From positions 1-64,000 of the forward strand of contig NZ_JACJPX010000026.1 in NCBI RefSeq assembly GCF_014696315.1: 64,000 bases of DNA. The letters are read 5' to 3'. Source of the stretch: Calothrix membranacea FACHB-236 (GTDB lineage Bacteria; Cyanobacteriota; Cyanobacteriia; Cyanobacteriales; Nostocaceae). Positions within the stretch are counted from its first letter, which is position 1, and every line of letters starts with the position of its first letter. The translations under genes and the position numbers were made by a program. Under the pieces are notes generated by a model. It had not been told where the DNA came from and did no database searches. It saw only the letters and a list, made by a program, of their open reading frames with translations. Positions 19,552-30,561 of the stretch are shown here, one piece after another.

Positions 19552-22487
19552 GATTGCTTACCTGCTTGATCTGGAATCGTAAAGTAAAAAATCGAGCCTT
19601 CACCCGGTTTTGACTCCATCCAGATCTGACCGCCGTGGCGTTCTATGATTTTCTTACAAATAGCCAGCCCGATTCCAGTACCGGGATACTTACTTCTGCT
19701 GTGCAAACGCTGAAAAATTACAAAAATTCTTTCAGCATACTGGGATTCTACACCAATTCCATTATCACGCACTGAGAATAACCATTCGTTTCCTGCTAGG
19801 GTAAGATGGGGATTTTCTGTGGCTGCTTCGATGGTGTTTCTGATGGCTTGGATGTGAATATGGGGCGGTTCCTCCCGATGGAATTTGATGGCGTTGGCAA
19901 TCAGGTTTTGAAATACTTGTGCCAATTGCGTAGTATCAGCCATGATCTGAGGCAGAGGATCGCAGGTAATCCTGGCGTTACTTTCTTTAATGGCTACTTC
20001 CAGATTCGCGATCGCTTTTTCTACAACAGCATTACAATCTACTAATTTAAAAGGTTGCCCCCTGGTGCTAACGCGGGAATAGTTCAACAAATCATTAATT
20101 AAAGTTTGCATGCGCTGCGCCCCATCCACAGCGTAACTAATGAACTCATCCGCACGGGCATCTAGCTGACTTTTGTACCTGCGCTCTAGTAATTGTAAAT
20201 AACTAGTTACCATCCGTAATGGTTCTTGCAAGTCATGGGAAGCAATGTAGGCAAACTGTTCTAATTCGGTATTGGAACGAGTTAGTTCTTGCCGTTGCCG
20301 GGTTTCTTGTTCTAAAAGTTGGGCTTGCCACAGAGCAATGCCAATTTGGTTAGCTAGCTGCTGTAACAAATCCAGTTCATGACTGTGCCACTGGCGGGGG
20401 CTACTACATTGATGGGCAATCAACAAGCCCCAAATACCCTCACCGCTGAGAATGGGTACTACCAAGTTAGCTTTGACACCATACTTTTGTAAAAATTCTC
20501 GATGGCAGTCTTGGATATGAGCTTTCTCAACATCTATAATGGCGCTGACTCTGCCTTGGCGATATCTTTCTACGTAATCTTGCTGAAAGCAGGGGTCAAG
20601 AATTTTTTGCCCCAGCACTACAGGCCAACCAGGTAATACCGCTTCTTGCACTACTGTTCCTGAACCATCTGGCCACAGCCGGAAAATGACAACTCGGTCA
20701 GATTGTAGGAGTTTTTGAACTTCTGTAACTGTGGTTTGGAGAATTTCTTCTATGTTGAGCGAGTCACGAATTTTCACAATAATTTGCGAAAATAACTGCG
20801 ATCGCTGATTTTGTTTTTTGATATGTTCTTCTGCCCGTTTGCGATCGTCAACATCAGTATGGGAACCGACCATTCGCGCAACTTCACCGTTGCTATCCCA
20901 AAGTGCTTGCCCCCGATCTAAAATCCATTTATAGTTACCATCTTTGCACTTAATGCGATGCTCGGTGACGTAATAGGGCGTTTTCTTGTCAAAATGTTCT
21001 TGAACTGCTGCTAATACCCAATCCAAATCTTCAGGATGAACCCGTTTTGACCACTCATCTAGATGATTAGGAATTTCCTGGTCTGTATAGCCCAGCATTT
21101 CTTTCCAGCGTGGGGAAAAGAACACTTCATTAGTCTTAACGTTCCAATCCCAAATACCATCGTTATTGCCAGTTAAAGCAAGTTGCCAACGTAGTTCACT
21201 GGCCTGTAATGCTTCCTCAGCTTGCTTACGTGCGGTGAGGTCAAGTGTGACACCAATCATCCGTAGGGGTTGACCATCAGCATCATAAATTCCCACACCT
21301 CGCGCTAGTATCCAGTGAACGCTGCCATCTGGCCAAATATTGCGATATTCTGCCTCATAATCGCTGTGATTTGCTAGAGCTTGTCGTACAGACTTTTGCA
21401 TATAAGCGCGATCATCGGGATGGATAGCTTGCAGTAAAGTTTCATAGGTAAACTCAGCTGACTCCTCCAGACCAAAATTAGCTTTGCATTGGCTAGAGAC
21501 TGATAGCTCACCTGTGAACAAATTATGCTCCCAAGAGCCAAGTTTCGCAGCTTGCAACGCTATCTTCAGATGGCGATTGCTTTCAATTAAAGCTGCTTCT
21601 ACTTGTTTGCGATCGGTAATATCTCTGGTAAAACAACGAGTATGGATAAATTCACCGTTCTCCCACAATACATTAGAGTGAATTAACACATAGCGAATCG
21701 ATCCATCCTTGCAGCGCATCCGTGCTTCGTAATTTTGCAAGGCTTCATTGTTACTCAGCCGTTGCATAATATCGTCGATGGCTTCTTGGTCAACATGAAA
21801 CTCAGCAATTGAGCGTCCAATATACTCTGAGCGCGTGTAGCCTAAAAGGTCAAGTTCTGCCTGGTTAGCCCATAGAATCGTGCCATCAGCCTTTACCCAA
21901 TGCATACCGACATTAGCATTTTCCACAAAGTCTTTCAGTTCTTGCTGACTTCGTTCTAGTGCGGTTGTGACTCGTCGCTGTTCTTGGGAAACACGCGATA
22001 ATTCTATTAAATTCCGTCTTAACTCTAATTGGTCAATTACCTGGCGACCTAAAGCTTGCAGCGCTTCTATTTGTTGTTGGTTTAATTGTCGTGGTTGTTG
22101 ATCGATAACGCAGAGAGTTCCTAATATATCTCCCTTGGGAGTAATCAAAGGTACACCCGCATAAAATCTCACAAAGGGATAGGAAGTGACTACCGGATTT
22201 TTAGCTAACTCTTCATCAGCTAAAGTATCTGGCACAACCACAAAATCTCGTTTCTCTACGCAAAGGTAGGATAAACCCACATTACGGGGTACTTCCGGCA
22301 GATCCAAACCGAGTTTTGCTTTAAACCATTGACGGTTTTCATCAATAAAATTGACTAAGGCGATCGGAGTATCACAAATAAAGGCTGCTAACTTGGCCAG
22401 GTTATCATAAGCTTGTTCTGGTTCTGTATCGAGAATTTGGTACTGGCGGAGGGCTTGAAGTCTTGCTGCTTCGCTATTAGGTAGCAC
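19548..22487 (-). CDS. Cyanobacteriochrome histidine kinase: GAF-PAS-PAS-PAS-GAF(DXCF type)-HisKA-HATPase
   Basis: The 979-residue soluble sensor kinase has an N-terminal GAF (about 10-165) without a bilin cysteine, three PAS domains (about 183-300, 305-425, 430-555), then a second GAF (about 572-725). That GAF has both signatures of a DXCF cyanobacteriochrome: DPCF with Cys633, and the canonical chromophore cysteine followed by His at 661-662 ([20 protein letters not shown]). The family lineage text [14 protein letters not shown] is also present. HisKA (phosphoacceptor His751 in [10 protein letters not shown]) and an intact ATPase domain follow ([26 protein letters not shown]). Such GAFs bind phycocyanobilin or phycoviolobilin and usually sense blue to green light. 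It heads an operon with an Rcp1-like regulator and a hybrid kinase. Confidence 0.93.
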   Translation of the reverse strand: MLPNSEAARLQALRQYQILDTEPEQAYDNLAKLAAFICDTPIALVNFIDENRQWFKAKLGLDLPEVPRNVGLSYLCVEKRDFVVVPDTLADEELAKNPVVTSYPFVRFYAGVPLITPKGDILGTLCVIDQQPRQLNQQQIEALQALGRQVIDQLELRRNLIELSRVSQEQRRVTTALERSQQELKDFVENANVGMHWVKADGTILWANQAELDLLGYTRSEYIGRSIAEFHVDQEAIDDIMQRLSNNEALQNYEARMRCKDGSIRYVLIHSNVLWENGEFIHTRCFTRDITDRKQVEAALIESNRHLKIALQAAKLGSWEHNLFTGELSVSSQCKANFGLEESAEFTYETLLQAIHPDDRAYMQKSVRQALANHSDYEAEYRNIWPDGSVHWILARGVGIYDADGQPLRMIGVTLDLTARKQAEEALQASELRWQLALTGNNDGIWDWNVKTNEVFFSPRWKEMLGYTDQEIPNHLDEWSKRVHPEDLDWVLAAVQEHFDKKTPYYVTEHRIKCKDGNYKWILDRGQALWDSNGEVARMVGSHTDVDDRKRAEEHIKKQNQRSQLFSQIIVKIRDSLNIEEILQTTVTEVQKLLQSDRVVIFRLWPDGSGTVVQEAVLPGWPVVLGQKILDPCFQQDYVERYRQGRVSAIIDVEKAHIQDCHREFLQKYGVKANLVVPILSGEGIWGLLIAHQCSSPRQWHSHELDLLQQLANQIGIALWQAQLLEQETRQRQELTRSNTELEQFAYIASHDLQEPLRMVTSYLQLLERRYKSQLDARADEFISYAVDGAQRMQTLINDLLNYSRVSTRGQPFKLVDCNAVVEKAIANLEVAIKESNARITCDPLPQIMADTTQLAQVFQNLIANAIKFHREEPPHIHIQAIRNTIEAATENPHLTLAGNEWLFSVRDNGIGVESQYAERIFVIFQRLHSRSKYPGTGIGLAICKKIIERHGGQIWMESKPGEGSIFYFTIPDQAGKQS

Positions 22488-22864
22488 AGGCTTTATAAAT
22501 AATTATGAAAATTTATTAGTTATATAATTTTATCTGCACTTCAGGTCAGGCAGTCGCAATGAAACAAGTTTCACCGCCATACATGGAAGAAGGATGAGGC
22601 AGAGGTGCAGGGAGCAGGGTACAGGGGGAGAATAAATTACCTATGCCCCATGCCCAATGCCCAATGCCCAATGCCCAATGCCCATTTTCAATCTAGCTAC
22701 TATGCGGGAGGCTACTCTACACTGGAATAATGGAAGTATCGTTAAGTGAACAGCTAACAAAAACGGAAGAGTTTAGTTTTTCCTTTGCGGTTTTCGTTAA
22801 CACTTATGGAAATAGTGTAGAAATCCTTAACTGAAATTCTGTCAGATGTGCTGGAGTAATAATA
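22488..22864. other. Intergenic region with CCCAATG heptamers
   Basis: A divergent gap between the cyanobacteriochrome operon and a small membrane gene. A GCCCCATGCCCAATG run of about five units lies at 22643-22684. The rest is unremarkable and should carry both promoters. Confidence 0.6.
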
Positions 22865-23059
22865 ATGGGTAAGTTAATTATTTTGGGGCTAATTGCAGGT
22901 TATCTATATGGCGCTTGGAAATTCTGGAAGGGTTTTGAGCGCACTAACTTTAGACCTAGTTTGACTAATCGTATTGGTTTAGCTCTGTTGTGGCCTGCTT
23001 TATTTGCTACAAATCCATCCTATCGTCGCAACTTTAGAAAAGCTTTAAAAGGCCAATAA
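22865..23059 (+). CDS. Small membrane protein of unknown function
   Basis: The 64-residue protein has one hydrophobic N-terminal segment (LIILGLIAGYLYGAWKF), a second weaker one (IGLALLWPALFATN) and a basic tail (SYRRNFRKALKGQ). The ATG has GGAG eight bases upstream. A near-perfect intrinsic terminator follows 52 bp after the stop, which supports a real monocistronic gene. The family is not recognised. Confidence 0.72.
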   Translation: MGKLIILGLIAGYLYGAWKFWKGFERTNFRPSLTNRIGLALLWPALFATNPSYRRNFRKALKGQ

Positions 23060-23111
23060 TCAGCAGATTGAAAAGTCAAAATTCTCAATAATTGTTTTAA
23101 CCTTTTTTGTT

Positions 23112-23144
23112 AATATTCCCTAGCAAAGCTAGGGAATATTTTTG
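23112..23144 (+). terminator. Intrinsic terminator
   Basis: AATATTCCCTAGC pairs perfectly with GCTAGGGAATATT (13 bp) around an AAA loop and is followed by a T-run. It lies downstream of the small membrane protein gene. Confidence 0.88.
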
Positions 23145-23328
23145 TTAAGGCGTTCCCAGAAATAAATTATCTCTTATGGGGGGGTGAGCCAGACAGCCCA
23201 CTATATCTTCTGCACGGGCAGGATGAGCATCCTACAAGACAGTTTGGGATATTTCTTGTTTAGAAATACCTAAATCCATCATCCATAATTCGTAATTAAT
23301 TTGTTAACTACAAATTATGAATCACAAA

Positions 23329-23739
23329 TTATTTATGTCTGTTGCCATTGGTCAGAACATTGATTGCAGCACCCGCAGCCGCACCATCGATCGCATCGCC
23401 ACCAGGATTTTTAGTGCCATGCAGAATGATGCCTGTAACTGTGCTAGCTGCTGCACCGACTCCGACATCTTGGCCTAAGTTACCAACTTTGCGGTTACGT
23501 GCTTGCCTTCTTGTACCGTGGACAGCATTAACAGCAGCACCAGCTGCAGCACCTTTGATGGCATTATTGATCACGGCACCATTTCCTCTAACAGCACCAG
23601 TGACTACACCTGCACCTGCGCCAATACCGATATCGCGTAACATATCAGCAGAAGCCGGTTTAGCAGGGACTAAGGTACCGCCGGCTAAACTTGCAGCCAT
23701 CAAGCCGGGTAGAAGTGTGCGTTTTAAGATGGGATTCAT
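23329..23739 (-). CDS. Secreted glycine-zipper protein
   Basis: The 136-residue protein has a signal peptide (basic LKR, hydrophobic LLPGLMAASLAGGTLV, cleavage near KPASA-D, about residue 31). Alternating Gly/Ala segments follow (IGIGAGAGVVTGAVRG; IKGAAAGAAVNAVHGT; VGVGAAASTVTGIILHG; IDGAAAGAAINVL). The pattern is two tandem copies of a G-A-G-A repeat pair, as in glycine-zipper (YMGG/Rick17-like) envelope proteins. An export or outer-membrane-associated location is likely; the function is unknown. Confidence 0.78.
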   Translation of the reverse strand: MNPILKRTLLPGLMAASLAGGTLVPAKPASADMLRDIGIGAGAGVVTGAVRGNGAVINNAIKGAAAGAAVNAVHGTRRQARNRKVGNLGQDVGVGAAASTVTGIILHGTKNPGGDAIDGAAAGAAINVLTNGNRHK

Positions 23740-23904
23740 AGTGGTATTTTCTCAAAAAGTCCAACAATGCTCGCACAACCGAAGTTGTTGTATTCACTGA
23801 CTTTATTTTAATTCTAGACAACTCCAACGGTTCGTTACGGCGTGAATACCGATCATCGCATTTAGAAGTAGGCGATCGCATCTACAAAAAGCAAGAAATT
23901 GGGA

Positions 23905-24064
23905 AGGGGGCATTGGGCATAGGGCATGGGGTAATGAGTAATGAGTAATGAGTAATGAGTAATGAGTAATGAGTAATAGTTTTTCCCCAATCCCCAGTCC
24001 CCGGCTTTTTCCTAGTCCCCAATCCCTAATCCCCAATCACCAGTACCCAGTACCCAGCCCCCAA
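23905..24064. repeat. Heptamer arrays (ATTACTC, GGGGATT) between secreted protein and YciI
   Basis: About six ATGAGTA units lie near 23930-23977, then CCCCAAT/CCCCAGT and GTACCCA units up to 24064. The last units directly abut the yciI-like stop codon. Confidence 0.88.
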
Positions 24065-24334
24065 TCAAATCGCCTGAATCCACTCTTGGACTGAATATTC
24101 TGTCCAGATGCCGTTTTGCCAGTAGGGATCATTTTCAATTAACTGGCGTACTGTGGCTTCGTCGTCGGCTTCATAAATGCCAAAAACTTTGGTGACATCT
24201 TTGGTAGGGCCAATAGTAATCAGCACACCAGATTCTTTTTGTTTAGCTAACCCATCTAAATGGGCTTGACGATAAGGGGCGCGTTTTTCCAAAACATCTT
24301 CGCAGTAGCTTCCCGACAATACATATTTGGGCAT
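24065..24334 (-). CDS. YciI-like protein
   Basis: The 89-residue alpha+beta protein of the YciI/dimeric ferredoxin-like superfamily shows the usual phrases: the RAPYRQAHLDGLAKQKESG segment, GPTKDVTKVFGIYEAD, and IENDPYWQNGIWTEYSVQEW. The His in YRQAHLDGL corresponds to the family's putative catalytic His; the reaction is generally unknown. The TGA stop runs into a TTGGGGGCTGGG array. Confidence 0.88.
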   Translation of the reverse strand: MPKYVLSGSYCEDVLEKRAPYRQAHLDGLAKQKESGVLITIGPTKDVTKVFGIYEADDEATVRQLIENDPYWQNGIWTEYSVQEWIQAI

Positions 24335-24344
24335 TTGTTATTTG

Positions 24345-24532
24345 TCCTTTGTCATTGGTTATTTGTCATTGGTCATTTGGTAATGGGTAATGGGTAATGG
24401 GTAATGGGTAATTGGTAATTGGTAATTGGTGTTTGTTATTTCCCCCTGCTCCCTGCTCCCTGCCCCCTGCTTTTTCCCAGTCCCCAGTCCCTAATCCCCA
24501 ATCCCCAATCCCCAATCCCCAATCCCCAATCC
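24345..24532. repeat. Heptamer arrays abutting the pheT stop codon
   Basis: GGTAATG/GGTAATT units (24379-24428) and CTGCTCC units lead into CCCCAAT units that touch the pheT TAG codon. The G-rich strand is again the sense strand of pheT. Confidence 0.9.
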
Positions 24533-26968
24533 CTAACTTCTCAAATTCACGCCAAACTTCTCTACTAAGGCTTCGCGCACTTTGTTGTGTACTGGTTCCA
24601 CTTCAGCATCGGTGAGGGTGCGATCGCTGGCGCGGTAAATTAGGCGAAAAGCTAAACTACGCTGTCCGGCTGGGACATTTTCACCGCGATATTCATCGAA
24701 TAATTCCACGGATTCTAGTAATTCTTTACCAGCTTTGTTAATCGCTTTTTCGATTTCGGCTACTGTTACCTTCACAGGTGAGAAGAAGGCGATATCGCGA
24801 TCGCTTGCGGGATAGGTGGAATAAGACTTAAATACTGGGTTCAGGAGTTCATCCCGATCCATTGCATCCAAAAACACATCAGCATCTAGTTGAAATGCGT
24901 AGACGGAATCTGGTAAACCTTTTTCGCGTCGCAGTTGGGGATGGAGTTGTCCAAAAATTCCGAGTCTGTTACCCCCAATCCACAGGGAAGCGGTGCGTCC
25001 TGGGTGTAGGCGTTCATCACGACAATCAGGTTGATATTCTACTTGTAAACCAAGTTGGCGAAATACGCTGTCGAGTATGCCTTTGGCTTCATACCAGGTC
25101 AGAGGTTGTTCGCGACCACTGCTTGTCCATTTGCTGAGAGTGCGATCGCCTCCCATAATTCCGGCGATCGCTTCGATTTCTTGCAAACCGTCTTCTTCTC
25201 GTGAGAAAATCCGCCCAATTTCAAAGCCGTTTAGTGAACCGTTACCTTGTTCGAGGTTGTATTGAAAAGCATCAATCAACCCAGCAATTAAATCGGTTCG
25301 CAATGCGGAATATTCCACAAATAAGGGGTTTGACAGGACTATTTGTTTGTCTTCCCCGGGTTTGACTAGGGAGTATTGAATTAATTCTGTCAGTCCGGCG
25401 GCGCGGAAGAAAGCGCGCAATTTGCGGATCAGTTCTTGATCTAAAGGTAAATAGCCAGCTTCTGCTTTGTGGGGTAAGGTATCACAAAAGTTGTCATAGC
25501 CATAAAGACGGGCTATTTCTTCAATTAGGTCTATTTCCCTTTCTAAATCACGGTAACGATAGGGTGGTACAGAAACTTTCCATGAACGATCGCCGGAAGG
25601 GGTAAGTTCACAACCAAGTGCAGTTAAAATCCGCTCAACGTCCCGTTCTTCTAGTTCTCCAGTTTCTTCGCCTAAGTCAATTGGCCCCAGGACTTGATTA
25701 ACTCGGTCTAAACGCAGTGCAATTGAACGCGTCCAGGTTGAGGGGTCGGGACGAGTATCAGCAATTTCTTGTTGGGTAATTACGCCACCAGCTAGTTCTG
25801 TTAGCAGCGATAAAGCACGACGACAGGCTACTTCTAATTCAGCCCGGTTCACGCCCCGTTCGTATCTGCCAGAAGATTCACTTCGTAAACCGACACCACG
25901 GGAAGAACGGCGAATGGCTACGGAATCAAATAATGCGGCTTCTAATACTAGGCTTTGTGTACCTTGATAAACTTCTGTTTCTTCTCCACCCATAACTCCT
26001 GCGATCGCCACTGGTTTGTTGTTGGCGGTAATCACTAAGTTTTGGGGTGAGAGGGTACGGGTTTGTCCATCTAAGGTTTTGAAGGATTCCCCAGCATTGG
26101 CGAAACGAACACCAATTGTTAAATTGTCACTTCCTGCAACAGATTTGAGGCGTTCCCTGTCAAATGCGTGTAAAGGTTGTCCCCATTCCAACAACACATA
26201 GTTAGTAATGTCTACAACATTATTAATTGGTCGCACGCCAGCCGCAAGCAGACGTTGTTGCAACCACCCAGGAGAAGGAGCAATTTTTATTTGTTCAATA
26301 ACTGTACCAATATAAGCAGGACAAGCCTGAGTTTCTGCAATGCCTAAGGCTAAGTTTCCTCCACTTTGGCTAATTGAGACTTCCCCAGGTTGAGGAATGC
26401 TGAGTTTACCACCTGTTAAAGCAGCTACTTCCCTAGCTATACCTACCATACTCAGGGCATCAGCGCGATTGGCTGTGGCGGTGACATCTAAAATTACATC
26501 ATCAAGACCCAGCAAGGGACGCACATCGCTACCCAAGGTGAGATTTTCCTGGGGAAAAATATGAATACCATCAACATCGGTGGGTAAGCCTAGTTCCTTT
26601 AAAGAACAGATCATTCCCTGAGAAGGAACACCGCGTAGTTTTGCAGGCTTAATTTTTAAGTCGATATTTGGTAGATAAGTACCTGTAGTAGCAACTGGCA
26701 CATAAATATCTGCCCGCACATTTGCAGCACCACAGACAATATTTAAAGTCTCAGCTGCGCCAATATCTACTTGACAAACACTTAATTTATCAGCGTTGGG
26801 GTGGGGTTGACGCTCAAGCACTCTCCCCACAACAACGCCATTAGCCCAAGTGCGGCGGTCTTCAATATCTTCTACTTCAAACCCAGCCATTGTGAGGGTT
26901 TCGGCTAATTCTTCCGGGCTAAGTTTTATTTCTACTAGTTCCCGCAGCCAGCTTAAAGAGATACGCAT
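24533..26968 (-). CDS. pheT: Phenylalanyl-tRNA synthetase beta subunit
   Basis: The 811-residue protein has the full bacterial PheT layout. N-terminal [20 protein letters not shown] leads into the tRNA-binding domain ([30 protein letters not shown]), then B3/B4 ([38 protein letters not shown]), B5 ([13 protein letters not shown]), a synthetase-like domain and the C-terminal FDX-ACB domain ([14 protein letters not shown]... LTDAEV). It works as an alpha2beta2 enzyme with PheS, which is not in the window. The stop is contiguous with a heptamer array. Confidence 0.97.
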   Translation of the reverse strand: MRISLSWLRELVEIKLSPEELAETLTMAGFEVEDIEDRRTWANGVVVGRVLERQPHPNADKLSVCQVDIGAAETLNIVCGAANVRADIYVPVATTGTYLPNIDLKIKPAKLRGVPSQGMICSLKELGLPTDVDGIHIFPQENLTLGSDVRPLLGLDDVILDVTATANRADALSMVGIAREVAALTGGKLSIPQPGEVSISQSGGNLALGIAETQACPAYIGTVIEQIKIAPSPGWLQQRLLAAGVRPINNVVDITNYVLLEWGQPLHAFDRERLKSVAGSDNLTIGVRFANAGESFKTLDGQTRTLSPQNLVITANNKPVAIAGVMGGEETEVYQGTQSLVLEAALFDSVAIRRSSRGVGLRSESSGRYERGVNRAELEVACRRALSLLTELAGGVITQQEIADTRPDPSTWTRSIALRLDRVNQVLGPIDLGEETGELEERDVERILTALGCELTPSGDRSWKVSVPPYRYRDLEREIDLIEEIARLYGYDNFCDTLPHKAEAGYLPLDQELIRKLRAFFRAAGLTELIQYSLVKPGEDKQIVLSNPLFVEYSALRTDLIAGLIDAFQYNLEQGNGSLNGFEIGRIFSREEDGLQEIEAIAGIMGGDRTLSKWTSSGREQPLTWYEAKGILDSVFRQLGLQVEYQPDCRDERLHPGRTASLWIGGNRLGIFGQLHPQLRREKGLPDSVYAFQLDADVFLDAMDRDELLNPVFKSYSTYPASDRDIAFFSPVKVTVAEIEKAINKAGKELLESVELFDEYRGENVPAGQRSLAFRLIYRASDRTLTDAEVEPVHNKVREALVEKFGVNLRS

Positions 26969-27167
26969 GGAGTGTGCTTGTTTAAATAATCTTCTTTTGC
27001 TCTCATTTTAGGGTGCCTATTGGCGAGCGATCGCTTCTCTTCCCGCAAGGCTTACCCTTCACTTGAACAATCGTACTACGTTGATTTGAACAGTCAGTAG
27101 CCAAATTGCGGAATTAGTTTTGAAGATTTTGGATCTATGAAGAGTTGGAACGCTGCAAGACAAAGGT

Positions 27168-27809
27168 ATGAACGTTAAATATCAGCAAATTCAGAAATTG
27201 ATTGTACATCCAGCCTTGATTGGTTTGGTGGCTACTTCTGGGATTGTCGGCTCATTGGCTGCGAATTCTACATTCACAAACCAAGCGATCGCCAAACAAG
27301 TTGTAGCAACTAAACCGGTACCGCCAGACGCAACTACTTACCGCAGTCGTTGGGGTTTCAGTTTTGGCTATTCCCAGAACTCTTTTGCCGTAGAGGAAAA
27401 GATAGCTGCGCGCACAAATAATGCTAATTCTTTATTAGGTACTGTTGATGTCTGGACTCAAGAACACGCCCGAAAGATTCGCAACGGAGAATATGAAGGT
27501 GGTTCAGAATATCCAGCTAATATACGTATAACTGTATATAACAATCGCCGTAAGTTGCCTTTACAGAAATGGATTAAGCAAAGTAATCAATTTGTTGCCA
27601 CTAATGGATTTAAAAATACTCAGATTGCTGGCAGAAATGGATTAAAGTTTACCTCGAGTGGCTTATACGAAAACGAACATGTTGCTTTTGTTAAGCCTAA
27701 AGATTCGCGGATTATTGTTGTCACACTCTCTAAGTCTGGTGCTAGCAATAATGACTCTACTTACCAGATAGCATATCAGTTCCTATTAGACTCATTTAGC
27801 TTTAACTAG
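27168..27809 (+). CDS. Secreted or lipid-facing protein of unknown function (PsbP/DcrB-like appearance)
   Basis: The 213-residue protein has an N-terminal hydrophobic segment (about 15-35, LIGLVATSGIVGSLAANS) that looks like an uncleaved or late-cleaved signal (possible site after QAIA). The mature part contains SRWGFSFGYSQNSFAVEE, GTVDVWTQEHARKI, GRNGLKFTSSGLYENEHVAF and a terminal YQIAYQFLLDSFSF. That strand-rich pattern, ending in a helix-like IAYQFLLDSF, resembles PsbP/DcrB-type proteins, but no family can be named with confidence. Confidence 0.6.
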   Translation: MNVKYQQIQKLIVHPALIGLVATSGIVGSLAANSTFTNQAIAKQVVATKPVPPDATTYRSRWGFSFGYSQNSFAVEEKIAARTNNANSLLGTVDVWTQEHARKIRNGEYEGGSEYPANIRITVYNNRRKLPLQKWIKQSNQFVATNGFKNTQIAGRNGLKFTSSGLYENEHVAFVKPKDSRIIVVTLSKSGASNNDSTYQIAYQFLLDSFSFN

Positions 27810-27834
27810 ATTTATCAAGTATCGACTAATTGCC

Positions 27835-28089
27835 AAATATAGTGAATTGATTGGTCGCTCAAGCATACAGTAAATTAAGTAGGGTGTGTTACGGCTATGA
27901 AAGGATTTGGGACAAAGAGACAATGAAATTTAGCCGTAACGCACCGCCAAATGGATGATGCGTTAGGCGCTAGGATAGTTCTTTCGTGACAAATCATATT
28001 GGCAACCAGCGCCTAACACATCCTACAATAATTTGATTTTTACTGAAATATATTTAAATATAATGAATTGATTAGTCACTCAATCATAC
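27835..28089. repeat. Direct-repeat-flanked double hairpin element
   Basis: Near-identical 34-bp direct repeats (27835-27868 and 28056-28089) begin aaatatagtgaattgattgg and aaatataatgaattgattag. They enclose two consecutive hairpins: 27884-27896 with 27932-27944 (12 of 13 paired) and 27957-27971 with 28008-28022 (14 of 15 paired). No ORF is present. The layout suggests a mobile or duplicated non-coding unit. Confidence 0.6.
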
Positions 28090-28356
28090 CGCATATTTCA
28101 TGTTAATAAATACAAGAGTAGGGGTATAAAATATTATACCCCTACTATCATTTGCAACTCAGCAAATTATAATCTGCTGTAGGTTTTGCCAAATGATATA
28201 AATAGTTGCAAATCAAGTATTTATATCCGCTTTTATCGGCGGTTAATTATCGATTTTAAAAAATTGTCCACAAAATTATGATTTGAAATCTCTCATTTTA
28301 AAATCTTATTTTGGTAGATATCCACTCCTTTACTAATTGCAACACTATTTATTTTG

Positions 28357-29334
28357 TTAAGCACTCAAACTCACAACTCTTCTAGAATCTAAGCAAAGTG
28401 CAGCTATAGAATACTTAAGAACTACCGAGGCTTCTTTAGCATTACAAGAACTCTTCACTTCTACAGTTCTCTTTTCATCCTTCACTAACTTAGCTTTGTA
28501 AGTATATAGTGAGCCTGAATTGTCTTCAAAACTAAGTTCAGCTAATAATGTCTGATTATCTAAACTTTGTTCTAAAATTTTACCTGTTACTGAGTAATTG
28601 AACCAATCCCATCCATGACGCAGAATTAATTCCTTTTCTAAAATTTGCAGTGGTACTGGTAAAATTCCCCAGCCTCGATAAACTTTGTTGAATAACTGAA
28701 TGTCGCCAGTACGAGTCAAAATAGATTTAAAAGAATCTTGCTCTAAATTACCGTAATAGCGTCCTTCGGGTAAATCTATCATTGTTGGTGCAAATCTATG
28801 TCCACCAAAATGGCTTGATTTCCAAATCCGCACATTTTCTAAGCCTGAATGAGCAATAGTTTCTTGAGCGTAGAAATAAAAAGGATTACCATATCTAGCA
28901 CAGCATTTATCATGGCTGCCATGAGTACATACTAAAATATCTCTGGTAAAGCTGGTTTCTCTTTCATAATCAGAAATATTACCCCATAAGAATTTCTTCA
29001 CTAGCGCTGCTACTTGCTCAATATTAGCTAGCTTAAATTCTTGCTTGCGGTATCCTTGACTTAATCCCTTTTGTTTTTGATAAATTAAAAGAGTAGTTTC
29101 TTCAACTTTATGTGATACATCATTCGCAATTAAAAGAAAGCGAATTGGTAATTTAGCACGTTTTACATCCTCGACCAAAAGCTTTAAATTACTGGGTACC
29201 CATTTAGAATTAAAAGCTTCTGAAGTCCAAGGTGGTGGACATTCAACTAAAATATAAGTTTCGTAATTGGTAGCACTACCAATAACATCTTCTCCTATTT
29301 GTTTGGAATTATCTGAACAGAAAAAAGTATTCAT
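28357..29334 (-). CDS. Sucraseferredoxin-like protein (thioredoxin-like [2Fe-2S] family)
   Basis: The 325-residue protein carries the family hallmarks VCTHGSHDKCCARYGNPF (cluster cysteines) and the segment KSSHFGGHRFAPTMIDLPEG with the HxGGHRFAPT motif, preceded by ILVECPPPWTSEAF. Members bind a [2Fe-2S] cluster through Cys and His and are thought to be redox proteins. The C-terminal 70 residues vary and may be a separate domain. It is monocistronic and AT-rich compared with its neighbours. Confidence 0.85.
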   Translation of the reverse strand: MNTFFCSDNSKQIGEDVIGSATNYETYILVECPPPWTSEAFNSKWVPSNLKLLVEDVKRAKLPIRFLLIANDVSHKVEETTLLIYQKQKGLSQGYRKQEFKLANIEQVAALVKKFLWGNISDYERETSFTRDILVCTHGSHDKCCARYGNPFYFYAQETIAHSGLENVRIWKSSHFGGHRFAPTMIDLPEGRYYGNLEQDSFKSILTRTGDIQLFNKVYRGWGILPVPLQILEKELILRHGWDWFNYSVTGKILEQSLDNQTLLAELSFEDNSGSLYTYKAKLVKDEKRTVEVKSSCNAKEASVVLKYSIAALCLDSRRVVSLSA

Positions 29335-29409
29335 CTATCTGATCTCATGCTGAAATTTTATGGACAATGTGAGAACAAAATAAAATTGTGATCCTAGCTA
29401 CAATAGCTT

Positions 29410-30039
29410 TCAACTAACTTGATTAACTGAGTAAAACCAGGTAGCCACTTTATAACATTCATTTCTACTAAACCTATTTCCGGTTAATAAATTCTCCACA
29501 ATAGGGGTAGAAAAGCTGCGAAAAATTTCTTCCGTACCGACAGAGTTAATTTTGTATCCTTTGTCAGTTGACAGTTGAAAAATTCTCAATAGCTGATGAC
29601 AGCCTTGTGTACTCTTGATTAAAGAGCCACAGTCAAAGTATTGTAGCTTTAGCCTACTTAAGCGATTCAAGTAACTGATAACACAGTTATAAATCTGGCT
29701 AAAATTACAGGTATTATGGAAATTTTTTTTAATTAAATGATATATATAATCATTTGCAGTCCGTGTCTCTACACCTGTAGGTATAAATTTACCTTTGGTC
29801 TGCTTTATTAAGGAACTTAGCTGCTTTACCCACCATCTAATAGATTGAATCGCATCTCGCCCATATATTCCTACTACTGGATGTTCTCTGGCTTTAGATA
29901 TGGAAATTGTCTGGATTAATTCATTGTCTTTTAAGTATTTATCTCCATTGTTATTTAAAATCATATTGCAAATTATTCTCAACTGGCTGGGAAAAAAATA
30001 AAATTTTGTATTTAAATTTTGATGATGTTTTTCTATCAC
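29410..30039 (-). CDS. Unrecognised 209-residue protein
   Basis: The reading frame is strongly AT-rich and uses a GTG at 30037-30039 or an ATG at 29962-29964. The predicted protein is basic and mostly helical (ISKAREHPVVGIYGRDAIQS, WWVKQLSSLIKQTKGKFIPT, YLNRLSRLKLQYFDCGSL). It has no signal peptide, membrane segment or known motif. Length and absence of a competing frame favour coding, but it could be a decayed or recently acquired gene. Confidence 0.5.
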   Translation of the reverse strand: MIEKHHQNLNTKFYFFPSQLRIICNMILNNNGDKYLKDNELIQTISISKAREHPVVGIYGRDAIQSIRWWVKQLSSLIKQTKGKFIPTGVETRTANDYIYHLIKKNFHNTCNFSQIYNCVISYLNRLSRLKLQYFDCGSLIKSTQGCHQLLRIFQLSTDKGYKINSVGTEEIFRSFSTPIVENLLTGNRFSRNECYKVATWFYSVNQVS

Positions 30040-30561
30040 CTTTACTAATTATGAGTAAGGCTAATAAAATCAGCATTAGCTGTGAGAAAATAAAATACTG
30101 AATCTGGCGGTAGGGAATTATTATTCAGCAAATATTGTTAATTTCACAGTTATATTCAGTTTTTAAAGATATTAATATCCCTTTTACTCGTTTCATCTAC
30201 TGAAATTTTCATCGGGCTTTTTTTTGATACCTATCTTGAATGTAACTGAAGTCAAGAATAAAAGCAAGTATTTGATAACTTTTATGGAGCCATCTACAAT
30301 TTACAGACTTACCAATACCGGATAAATCAAGCCTAAAAGGATAATTAATAGTTGAGATTGCTATTGAGATTAACTATTGTGATCTTCAATATAAATAATA
30401 GTATTTCTCAATAGTGAATTAATATTACCGTAAGAACGGTGACAAATCAATGCCACAGGACACAGAGAGGATAATTTTTATACTATAGTGCAAGCGCGAT
30501 CGCATCCCAAAAAACTGCGCTACTGTACTGATAATGCATCAGTCTCTAATCAAGTTAGTAT
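30040..30561. other. Intergenic region, no gene seen
   Basis: This 522-bp, very AT-rich divergent gap lies between the unrecognised ORF and the P-loop kinase. A HIP1-like site is near 30497. No repeat array or RNA gene was recognised. Confidence 0.5.
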
